7,011 bases of DNA from Bacteroidota bacterium (GTDB lineage Bacteria > Bacteroidota > Bacteroidia > Chitinophagales > Chitinophagaceae), in the NCBI GenBank assembly GCA_023386395.1, contig JAEWJV010000306.1, forward strand, positions 1 through 7,011, given 5' to 3'. Made by a program: the position numbers and the translations under genes. Every line of letters starts with the position of its first letter. Position 1 is the stretch's first letter. The notes under the pieces are model-generated. The model was not told where the DNA came from, did not search any database, and worked only from the letters and a program-made list of their open reading frames with translations. This document shows, in pieces, positions 1 to 5,397 of the stretch.

Positions 1-345
1 GGCATGAACCATGCAAAAGGCTTAGGCTGGATGATTGATGCAAGCCATAATGTAAAAGATCCGCTGGAAGATTTGCTGCAATCTGTTGAAGCTATTATGA
101 TAACCTATGCACAGGCTTTGTTAGTTGACAGAAAAAAATTAAATGAAGCGCAAAACAATAATGATGTGGTAACTGCACAGGAAATGCTGCAGCAGGCTTT
201 TCGCACAGATGTGCGTGCATTAGTGGCGGAAGCAAGGTTAAGAAGTGGCGGCGCATTAAGTCCTTTGGCTGTTTACCGTAACGAAAAAGTAAGGGATAAT
301 TTAATAAAAGAAAGAGGCAGCAAAACAGTAGCTACGGGGCTGTAA
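1..345 (+). CDS. rhaI: L-rhamnose isomerase (RhaI type), C-terminal part, 5' truncated by window
   Basis: Cytoplasmic metal-dependent aldose-ketose isomerase that converts L-rhamnose to L-rhamnulose, the first step of phosphorylative rhamnose breakdown. Frame 1 is open from the first base to TAA at 343-345, so about 114 C-terminal residues are visible and the true start lies upstream; the ATG at 4 is internal. The stretch MIDASHNVKDP followed by YAQALLVDR and AFRTDVRALVAEAR matches, from memory, the C-terminus of the Pseudomonas stutzeri-type L-rhamnose isomerase (MIDQSHN...YAQALLVDR...AFRTDV). The Asp of the IDxSHN motif corresponds to a metal ligand in that family. The downstream sugar kinase on the same strand fits a rhamnose operon. 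Related isomerases of this family accept other sugars, so substrate specificity is inferred. The stop codon lies in the loop of a perfect hairpin (336-351). Confidence 0.88.
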   Translation, partial: GMNHAKGLGWMIDASHNVKDPLEDLLQSVEAIMITYAQALLVDRKKLNEAQNNNDVVTAQEMLQQAFRTDVRALVAEARLRSGGALSPLAVYRNEKVRDNLIKERGSKTVATGL

Positions 346-380
346 AGCCCCGCCAAACCTCCCCAAAGGGAAGGCTTTTT
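336..380 (+). terminator. Inverted-repeat element after rhaI, possible terminator or attenuator
   Basis: Two alternative structures are visible. A compact perfect hairpin GGGGCT-GTAA-AGCCCC (336-351) holds the isomerase stop codon in its loop. A longer one has outer arms AAAGCC (344-349) and GGCTTT (373-378), an inner near-palindrome CCTCCC/GGGAAGG (358-374), and ends in a run of five T (376-380), as an intrinsic terminator would. The two share bases and cannot form together. As the kinase follows only 57 bases after the T run, partial termination or an mRNA-stabilising role within the operon is also possible. The sequence style resembles short palindromic repeats I recall as common in Bacteroidota genomes. 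Confidence 0.5.
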
Positions 381-436
381 AAGTGCGCAATACTTCATAA
401 TGCTTGTTAATTTTAAGAGCTGATAAAGGTGATAAG

Positions 437-1891
437 ATGCCTTCAGAAAACGAAATAGAAAATACACGGGCTTACTCCTCTTCTCTTTTGGAGAGGAAGT
501 TGGAAGGAGAGGCTGTTACTGCCATCTTCGATGTGGGTAAAACCAACAAAAAACTGTTCCTGTTTGATAAACAGTATAACATCGTGCATGAAGAATCCAC
601 AAAGCTTGATGAGATAAAAGACGAAGATGGTTTTGAATGTGAAGATGTGCAAACGCTCACGAACTGGATACGCGAAAAGTTTAGTGAGGCATCATCAAAT
701 AATAAATACAATATAAAGGCAGTAAATTTTTCAGGTTATGGTGCAAGCTTTGTGCATGTTGATAAAAACGGGAATCCTGTAACGCCATTGTATAACTATT
801 TAAAGCCTTATCCCGAAAAACTCCAGCAGCAATTTTATACCACTTATGGCGGTGAAAGTTTAATAGCAAGGCAAACGGCATCGCCTGTGTTAGGCAATCT
901 TAATTCCGGCATGCAGTTATATTGGTTAAAGCACACAAAACCCGATGCGTTTAACGCGATTAAGCATTCACTTCATCTTCCTCAATATTTAAGTTTTATC
1001 ATTTCTTCAACGCCGGCATCCGACCTTACCAGCATTGGCTGCCATACACAACTATGGCATTTCCAGAAAAGTAAATACCACAACTGGGTATGCAAAGAAG
1101 AGATAGATATAAAATTTCCGGCAATATTTAAGAGTAATGCGGTTGTAGAAATTGAAAGCGGCTCAGGCAATATTGCAGTGGGCGTTGGCCTGCATGACAG
1201 TTCTGCGGCCCTTATACCCTATCTCAAATTATTTAAAGAACCGTTTGTTCTTATTTCAACAGGCACATGGTGCATCAGCTTAAATCCATTCAATGCATCC
1301 ATACTCACCGATTATGAATTGCATAATGATTGCCTGTGCTACTTAACCTATGAAGGCAAGCCGGTAAAAGCATCGCGGTTATTTGCAGGCTATGAACATG
1401 AACAGCAGGTTAAAAGATTAGCGCAGCGTTTTAATACCAGTGAAGATTATTACAAAACAGTTTTATTTGATAAAAGCTTAATAAAAAAGCTTGACCGGAA
1501 AATTGTTAACAAAACCATCAGCAATCAATCTGCGATGGTGCACCAATCAGTGTTTGAAAACAGGCCGCTTCAAAATTTTAAAACTTATGAAGAAGCATAT
1601 CATCAGTTGATATCAGATATAATTGCGCAGCAGGTTTTTTCAACCAAGCTGGTGCTTACCAATACACCTGTTAAACAAATATTTGTCGATGGCGGTTTTG
1701 GCAATAACGATGTGTATATGAATTTGCTTGCCGCCGCTTTTCCCGGCATCAAAGTGTTTGCTGCAAGCATGCCGCAGGCTTCAGCACTTGGCGCCGCACT
1801 TGCATTACACAATTATATGCATGACAACTCCCCTATTCCAGACCTTATTCAACTTAAATATTTTCCGGCTGGGACAACGCTGCCTGTGTAA
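437..1891 (+). CDS. FGGY-family carbohydrate kinase, probable L-rhamnulose kinase
   Basis: Cytoplasmic ATP-dependent sugar kinase; next to a rhamnose isomerase its likely job is L-rhamnulose to L-rhamnulose-1-phosphate. It has 484 residues, about normal for FGGY kinases. Visible motifs: N-terminal phosphate-binding loop DVGKTNKK (residues 32-39), GLHDSSAA (251-258) with Asp254 as probable catalytic base (compare the SHD motif of rhamnulokinases), second phosphate motif ISTGTW (273-278), and the ATP/adenosine region FVDGGFGNN (416-424) plus MPQASALGAAL (445-455). I chose ATG 437 because AAGGTG lies about 5 bases upstream; ATG 404 is in frame but adds 11 residues of non-conserved character. Oddity: the FGGY core normally begins a few residues before the phosphate loop, whereas here about 27 extra residues precede it, encoded partly by a palindromic repeat (469-514). 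A related substrate such as L-fuculose cannot be excluded from sequence alone. Confidence 0.9.
   Translation: MPSENEIENTRAYSSSLLERKLEGEAVTAIFDVGKTNKKLFLFDKQYNIVHEESTKLDEIKDEDGFECEDVQTLTNWIREKFSEASSNNKYNIKAVNFSGYGASFVHVDKNGNPVTPLYNYLKPYPEKLQQQFYTTYGGESLIARQTASPVLGNLNSGMQLYWLKHTKPDAFNAIKHSLHLPQYLSFIISSTPASDLTSIGCHTQLWHFQKSKYHNWVCKEEIDIKFPAIFKSNAVVEIESGSGNIAVGVGLHDSSAALIPYLKLFKEPFVLISTGTWCISLNPFNASILTDYELHNDCLCYLTYEGKPVKASRLFAGYEHEQQVKRLAQRFNTSEDYYKTVLFDKSLIKKLDRKIVNKTISNQSAMVHQSVFENRPLQNFKTYEEAYHQLISDIIAQQVFSTKLVLTNTPVKQIFVDGGFGNNDVYMNLLAAAFPGIKVFAASMPQASALGAALALHNYMHDNSPIPDLIQLKYFPAGTTLPV
469..514. repeat. Palindromic repeat embedded in the kinase 5' end
   Basis: Within the kinase reading frame, TCCTCT (476-481) and AGAGGA (492-497) are perfect 6-bp inverted arms around a CT-rich/GG loop, followed by GGAAGGAGAGGCT (502-514). 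The purine/pyrimidine skew contrasts with surrounding codons. Read on the minus strand it begins AGCCTCTCC and contains CTCTCCAAAAGAG, a layout like the element at 344-378 (AGCCCCGCC then CCTCCCCAAAGGG). I infer two diverged copies in opposite orientation of one short palindromic repeat family; membership needs a genome comparison. Confidence 0.4.
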
Positions 1892-1911
1892 ATAAAAGCT
1901 ACGCTTTTATT
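1891..1911 (+). terminator. Hairpin at kinase stop codon, candidate terminator
   Basis: AATAAAAGC (1891-1899), loop TAC, GCTTTTATT (1903-1911): a perfect 9-bp stem that starts at the last base of the kinase stop codon. It is followed by an AT-rich run (TAATATATTTT) rather than a clean T tract, so termination may be weak. It marks the likely 3' end of the isomerase-kinase transcript. Confidence 0.5.
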
Positions 1912-1950
1912 AATATATTTTGAGCCGGCTGCAGAACAAATGGCAACACG

Positions 1951-1979
1951 GTTGTGTCACAGCACTTGTGCTACATAAC
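1951..1979. repeat. Imperfect palindrome between kinase and glycosidase genes
   Basis: Outer arms GTTGTGT (1951-1957) and ACATAAC (1973-1979) pair over 7 bp with one G-T wobble; inner arms AGCAC (1961-1965) and GTGCT (1968-1972) pair perfectly around a TT loop, with a 3-base CAC bulge on one side. There is no T tract, so it does not look like a simple terminator. It may be a REP-like element or part of the leader of the next gene. The rest of the gap (1912-2078) holds further inverted repeats (1982-1988 with 2030-2036; 1985-1990 with 2008-2013) but no gene that I can support. Confidence 0.45.
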
Positions 1980-2078
1980 ATTGGGCAACTGCAGTTTCAA
2001 TTGCAATAGTTGCATTATTATTTTATACATTGCCCATCAAAAAGAACAAAACAGCTTACACATAAATTATTATCGCTC

Positions 2079-4268
2079 ATGCAAGCACGTTTTTGCCTCA
2101 CAGCGTTACTGATAATTATATTTTCAGCCATTCAGTTATATGCACAGCAAGCTTATTCATCATCATTGGAAGAACAACAAACTGCTGACTGGCTTATACA
2201 ACCCGTTAAACAAAAAGCAGCCGTTTATTATACGGCAGATAAAAAAGGAATTATCTTATACAACGGCCTTACGAAAAGGGTATTCACGCTTACGCCGGGT
2301 TTTGCGTGTGTCGATTATAAAAACATGAGCAATGGCCAGCAGCTTTTACGTTCCATAAAACCTGAAGCAAAAATTATTATTGATGGCAAAGCATACAATG
2401 TTGGCGGCTTGTGTGGGCAACCAGAAAACGCCTATCTCCTGTCTCAATGGATAAACAACCTTACCGCAGATAATGCAGATTTTATTTATAAAAATTTTAC
2501 AGTAAGCGATATACAACCTTTCCTGAACTGGAAGTGTACCACATGGGCATCAAACAAAAAACAGGCAACAGGTAAAACGCTCACTGTTTATTTTGAAGGC
2601 AACCTTGAAGCGGTAAAAAACATTACCATAGAAATCAAATATGAAATATATGATGGCCTGCCATTGATAACAAAATCACTCGTTATAAAAAACAGCAGCA
2701 ATAAAACAATAAAACTTAACCGCGTAATAAATGAAGTATTAGGTATGGTGGAAGAAGAAAGTGCGGTGGTGGGCTCTGAAGAAAAAATGGCAAAGCAGCA
2801 TGGTATTTATATTGAAAGTAATTATGCTTTCAACAATTCCATGAATTATGATGTAAGCGACCAGACAACGCATTGGCAAAAAGACACCACTTACACATCG
2901 CAGGTAAATTATAATTTAACCACGCCCTGCTTATTGCAGGTGTATGCTGAAAACGCACCTGGCATTGAATTACAGCCCGGCGAAACATTTCATTCTATCC
3001 GGACTAACGAATTATTAATGGACAGTTATGACCGTGAAAGACGTGGGTTAATGATACAGCAGATGTACAGGATTATCGCGCCGTGGACAACGCAGAACCC
3101 TATCTTCATGCACCTTGTAAGTAAGAACGATGATGAAGTTTATAATGCCATCAATCAATGTGCGGCTACCGGTTATGAAGCCTTGATATTAAGTTTTGGA
3201 AGCCATTGCAATATGGAAGACACCTCTGCCGCAAACATTCAGCATTGGAAAAAAATGGCAGATTATGCGCATAACAAAAACATTTTAATCGGCAGCTACT
3301 CTTTATTCAGTTCAAGGCATATCAGCGACAGCGATGATGTTATCAATCCTGCAACCGGTAATCCCGGCGGGGCATTCTTTGGTAATGCACCTTGTTATGG
3401 CAGTAAATGGGGTTTAACTTATCGCGATAAAATAAAATACTTCATTGCGCAAACAGGTTTTAATATCTGGGAAAACGATGGCCCCTACCCCGGCGATATA
3501 TGCGCTTCAACAACCCATCCAGGCCATAAGAATAAAGATGACAGCCAATGGCGGCAGATGGAAATTCAGAAAGAATTATATCACTGGCTGAATGAAAGAG
3601 GCGTATATATAAATGCGCCCGACTGGTATATTTTAGATGGAACAAATAAACTGCCTTTAGGTTACAGGGAAGTGAATTTTTCTTTATCAAGAGAGCAGCA
3701 AAAAATATTAAACAGGCAAAATATTTTTGATGGCACCTGGGAAAAAACCCCATCAATGGGCTGGGGTTTTGTGCCCCTTACAAAATACCAGGGCGGCGGC
3801 GCGGATGCAGTGCTGGAGCCACTTTCAGCGCATTTAAAAGATTATGAACAACTGATGATGCAATATTATGGCGCTGGTGTGCAGGCATGTTACCGCGGCC
3901 CGAGGTTATATGATAACGACACTACAAAAACCACTGTAATTAAAGTGATCAACTGGTATAAACAGCATCGTGCTATTTTAAATTCATCCATCATTCATTT
4001 ACGCCGCGCCGATGGCCGCGACTGGGACGGCTGGATGCACATAAATCCTTCGCTTAAAGAAAAAGCGCTGGTAATGTTCTTTAATCCAACACAGGAAAAA
4101 ATTACACGCAATATTACGTTGCCTTTATATTATACAGGTTTAAGCAACGCTGCTTCTGTAAGCATTATGAATGCAAAACCTGTAACCATGCAGATCAACC
4201 GCAGTTATAATATTTCATTGCCCATAACATTAGATGCAGGTGAATATAAATGGATAGTAATTGAATAA
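2079..4268 (+). CDS. Secreted putative glycoside hydrolase, GH36-like (clan GH-D-like) architecture, family not recognised
   Basis: About 729 residues with an N-terminal Sec signal peptide: basic start MQAR, hydrophobic core LTALLIIIFSAI, probable cleavage after LYA before QQ. No lipobox cysteine, so it is likely periplasmic or exported rather than a lipoprotein. ATG 2079 is chosen because it starts the signal peptide; an in-frame TTG at 2010 would bury it behind 23 polar residues. Residues about 30-320 look like a beta-sandwich of mutarotase type (IEIKYEIYDGLPLITKSLVIKN). About 325-620 look like a TIM barrel (IIAPWTTQNPIF, then HWKKMADYAHNKNILIGSYSLF). IWENDGPYPGD (463-473) holds Asp467, in the place expected for a clan GH-D nucleophile; Asp515 and Asp520 (NAPDWYILDG) are further acidic candidates. 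The C-terminus looks like a small beta-sandwich. Substrate unknown; a rhamnose- or galactose-containing glycan is inferred from context only. Fold assignment is by eye. Confidence 0.72.
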   Translation: MQARFCLTALLIIIFSAIQLYAQQAYSSSLEEQQTADWLIQPVKQKAAVYYTADKKGIILYNGLTKRVFTLTPGFACVDYKNMSNGQQLLRSIKPEAKIIIDGKAYNVGGLCGQPENAYLLSQWINNLTADNADFIYKNFTVSDIQPFLNWKCTTWASNKKQATGKTLTVYFEGNLEAVKNITIEIKYEIYDGLPLITKSLVIKNSSNKTIKLNRVINEVLGMVEEESAVVGSEEKMAKQHGIYIESNYAFNNSMNYDVSDQTTHWQKDTTYTSQVNYNLTTPCLLQVYAENAPGIELQPGETFHSIRTNELLMDSYDRERRGLMIQQMYRIIAPWTTQNPIFMHLVSKNDDEVYNAINQCAATGYEALILSFGSHCNMEDTSAANIQHWKKMADYAHNKNILIGSYSLFSSRHISDSDDVINPATGNPGGAFFGNAPCYGSKWGLTYRDKIKYFIAQTGFNIWENDGPYPGDICASTTHPGHKNKDDSQWRQMEIQKELYHWLNERGVYINAPDWYILDGTNKLPLGYREVNFSLSREQQKILNRQNIFDGTWEKTPSMGWGFVPLTKYQGGGADAVLEPLSAHLKDYEQLMMQYYGAGVQACYRGPRLYDNDTTKTTVIKVINWYKQHRAILNSSIIHLRRADGRDWDGWMHINPSLKEKALVMFFNPTQEKITRNITLPLYYTGLSNAASVSIMNAKPVTMQINRSYNISLPITLDAGEYKWIVIE

Positions 4269-4286
4269 ACGATAGCTTACGAAGCC

Positions 4287-4314
4287 TGTAAATAGCCATT
4301 GAATATTATTTACA
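4287..4314. terminator. Candidate bidirectional terminator between convergent genes
   Basis: TGTAAATA (4287-4294) and TATTTACA (4307-4314) form a perfect 8-bp inverted repeat with a 12-base loop, inside the 53-bp gap between the convergent glycosidase and AraC genes. The stem is AT-rich and there is no strong T tract on either side, so the call rests mainly on symmetry and position. Confidence 0.35.
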
Positions 4315-4321
4315 TTGAACG

Positions 4322-5206
4322 TTAAATAAACGATCTCGTTCCATAAGCATTATAGGCATCACGGAATTCTTTTGGCGTGCAGCCTTTCTTCTTCCGGAAT
4401 ATGCGGTTGAAATTAGAGATGTTATTAAAGCCGCATTTATAACCCACTTCGGTTATATTATGTGTCGTATCAATCAGCATGCGGCTGGCCTGTCCCAATC
4501 TTATTTCATTTACGGTATCAATAAAAGTGCGGCCTGTTCTTGCTTTAAAAAAACGGCTAAACGAAATATCTGTCATGGAAGCTATGCGCGAAGCCTCAGA
4601 TAAGGTTATATTCTTGGAAAAATTAAGATTGATATATTCCATTACCCGCTCAATACGCCGGCTGCCGTAAGAAAAAGCTTCAAGGCTGCTGAATGCACCA
4701 TCAGAAAGAATGCGCATATTACGGGAAGCGGAAAGATCATGCAGCAGGCTCATTAATTCAAGCACAGAGTCAAAGCCCTGCTTCTTTAAAAGTGCAAATA
4801 ACCTTGGTTCAATAGCCATAATTGTTTCCCTTGAAAACAGCACGCCCCGCAGCGACCGCTCCAGCAGGTTTTTTATAAAATGCATCTGGTTGCGGTTCAG
4901 AAATTTTTCATCAAACAGGTCGCGGTGAAACTGTATGGTTATTTCTTTTATCTCTTTGCTTTTACATTTATGATTAAACCATCCGTGCTGCAAATTAGGG
5001 CCAACCAAAACCAATTCAAGATCGCCTATTGCTTCAATATGATCACCTATAATACGTTGCGCATTCCTGGCATTTTGAATAAAATTCAGTTCAAATTCTT
5101 CATGGTAATGCAGGGGAAAATCAAACTTATCTTTTGTGCGGGAAAAGATAGTAAAGCAGTCATTCTTTGTAAGCGGAATAATTTCCCTGAGTAATTCAGT
5201 AGCCAT
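4322..5206 (-). CDS. AraC-family transcriptional regulator with cupin-like N-terminal domain
   Basis: A 294-residue cytoplasmic DNA-binding regulator, typical length for the family. The N-terminal half has the cupin-type sugar-sensing signature FPLHYHEEFELNF (residues 30-42) and a later GPNLQHGWF (69-77). The C-terminal 100 residues carry the paired helix-turn-helix of AraC/XylS proteins: TLSEASRIASMTDISFSRFF (201-220) and ITEVGYKCGFNNISNFNRIF (251-270), ending in the family hallmark GCTPKEFR (275-282). The start ATG (complement of 5204-5206) has no clear Shine-Dalgarno, which is normal for Bacteroidota. The gene is divergent from the SusC-type gene and convergent with the glycosidase, so it is the obvious candidate regulator of this locus. 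A rhamnose-responsive RhaR-like role is inferred from the neighbouring isomerase; B. thetaiotaomicron also uses an AraC-type protein for rhamnose genes. An exact direct repeat in the shared promoter region may be its binding site. Confidence 0.92.
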   Translation of the reverse strand: MATELLREIIPLTKNDCFTIFSRTKDKFDFPLHYHEEFELNFIQNARNAQRIIGDHIEAIGDLELVLVGPNLQHGWFNHKCKSKEIKEITIQFHRDLFDEKFLNRNQMHFIKNLLERSLRGVLFSRETIMAIEPRLFALLKKQGFDSVLELMSLLHDLSASRNMRILSDGAFSSLEAFSYGSRRIERVMEYINLNFSKNITLSEASRIASMTDISFSRFFKARTGRTFIDTVNEIRLGQASRMLIDTTHNITEVGYKCGFNNISNFNRIFRKKKGCTPKEFRDAYNAYGTRSFI

Positions 5207-5232
5207 TTTGAAAGAATATCGTTAGTAATAAT

Positions 5233-5246
5233 GATAAAAAAGTATT
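5233..5246 (+). repeat. 14-bp direct repeat, copy 1 (candidate regulator site near araC-type promoter)
   Basis: GATAAAAAAGTATT is found exactly again at 5336-5349, 103 bp downstream in the same orientation, close to ten helical turns. This copy lies about 30 bp upstream of the AraC-type start codon and overlaps its proposed -7 element, which would suit repression of the regulator's own gene. Confidence 0.55.
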
Positions 5247-5268
5247 AGTACAATGTAATAATAAACAA
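5237..5268 (-). promoter_or_regulatory. Possible promoter of the AraC-family gene
   Basis: On the minus strand TTG (complement of 5266-5268) is followed after 21 bases by TACTTTTT (complement of 5237-5244), which matches the Bacteroidota -7 consensus TAnnTTTG at all but the last base. The spacing fits the usual 17-23 bases and leaves a leader of roughly 25 bases. The -7 element overlaps the first copy of the 14-bp direct repeat, suggesting autoregulation. In such AT-rich DNA a chance match is possible. Confidence 0.3.
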
Positions 5269-5281
5269 CATCTTTTATACC

Positions 5282-5300
5282 TAAACGCAATCGGTTTATG
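5282..5300. promoter_or_regulatory. LacI-family-operator-like site
   Basis: ACGCAATCGGTTTATG (5285-5300) contains AATCGGTT, which fits the AAnCGnTT core of LacI/PurR-family operators, and the left half ACGCAA equals the PurR half-site. The surrounding arms TAAAC (5282-5286) and GTTTA (5294-5298) are an inverted repeat. It is the only GC-containing island in an otherwise AT-rich promoter region. No LacI-type gene is present in the window, so the binding protein would be encoded elsewhere. Confidence 0.35.
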
Positions 5301-5335
5301 TTTTTAAAAGCTTTATTATAAAAATATAAATAAAG

Positions 5336-5349
5336 GATAAAAAAGTATT
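5336..5349 (+). repeat. 14-bp direct repeat, copy 2 (candidate activator site upstream of SusC promoter)
   Basis: Exact second copy of GATAAAAAAGTATT. It ends 3 bases before the TTTG (5353-5356) proposed as the -33 element of the SusC-type gene, i.e. about -51 to -38 from a transcription start near 5387, where an AraC-type activator that contacts RNA polymerase would bind. Confidence 0.55.
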
Positions 5350-5352
5350 GCT

Positions 5353-5380
5353 TTTGAATTATGTATTGTAAATACATTTG
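5353..5380 (+). promoter_or_regulatory. Promoter of the SusC-type gene (Bacteroidota -33/-7 type)
   Basis: TACATTTG (5373-5380) is a perfect match to the Bacteroidota -7 consensus TAnnTTTG. TTTG at 5353-5356 can serve as the -33 element with a 16-base spacer, slightly short; TTG at 5348-5350 would give 22 bases. The implied start near 5387 leaves a leader of only about 11 bases before the ATG. Confidence 0.6.
5361..5377. promoter_or_regulatory. 17-bp palindrome overlapping the SusC -7 element, candidate operator
   Basis: ATGTATTGTAAATACAT has perfect 7-bp arms (5361-5367, 5371-5377) around GTA. Its right arm covers the first five bases of the -7 element, so a bound dimer would block RNA polymerase. 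The shape suits a symmetric dimeric repressor better than an AraC-type activator. A small GTTG-AAA-CAAC inverted repeat (5380-5390) follows directly. Confidence 0.4.
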
Positions 5381-5397
5381 TTGAAACAACTTGTCGT

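Noticed and set aside
404..436. Upstream in-frame ATG at 404 as kinase start
   Set aside because: It has no ribosome-binding-site-like sequence, whereas ATG 437 is preceded by AAGGTG at suitable spacing; the extra 11 residues show no family similarity.
2026..2033. TACATTGC as a -7 element for the glycosidase gene
   Set aside because: It lacks one T of TAnnTTTG, and the nearest TTG triplets give spacers of 22 or 13 bases without further support, so I did not call a promoter.
2010..2078. TTG 2010 as start of the glycosidase gene
   Set aside because: It would place 23 polar residues ahead of a clear signal peptide that starts at ATG 2079, and it lies inside an inverted-repeat arm.
2079..2170. 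Lipoprotein signal for the glycosidase
   Set aside because: The only early cysteine is near residue 6, ahead of the hydrophobic core, and the cleavage region reads LYAQQ without a lipobox cysteine.
3460..3756. 98-codon minus-strand open frame inside the glycosidase gene
   Set aside because: Antisense shadow of the predicted barrel; no signal, motif or start context that supports it.
4880..5194. 104-codon plus-strand open frame opposite the AraC-type gene
   Set aside because: It lies antisense to the conserved cupin region and its product has no recognisable features; the AraC reading explains the DNA fully.
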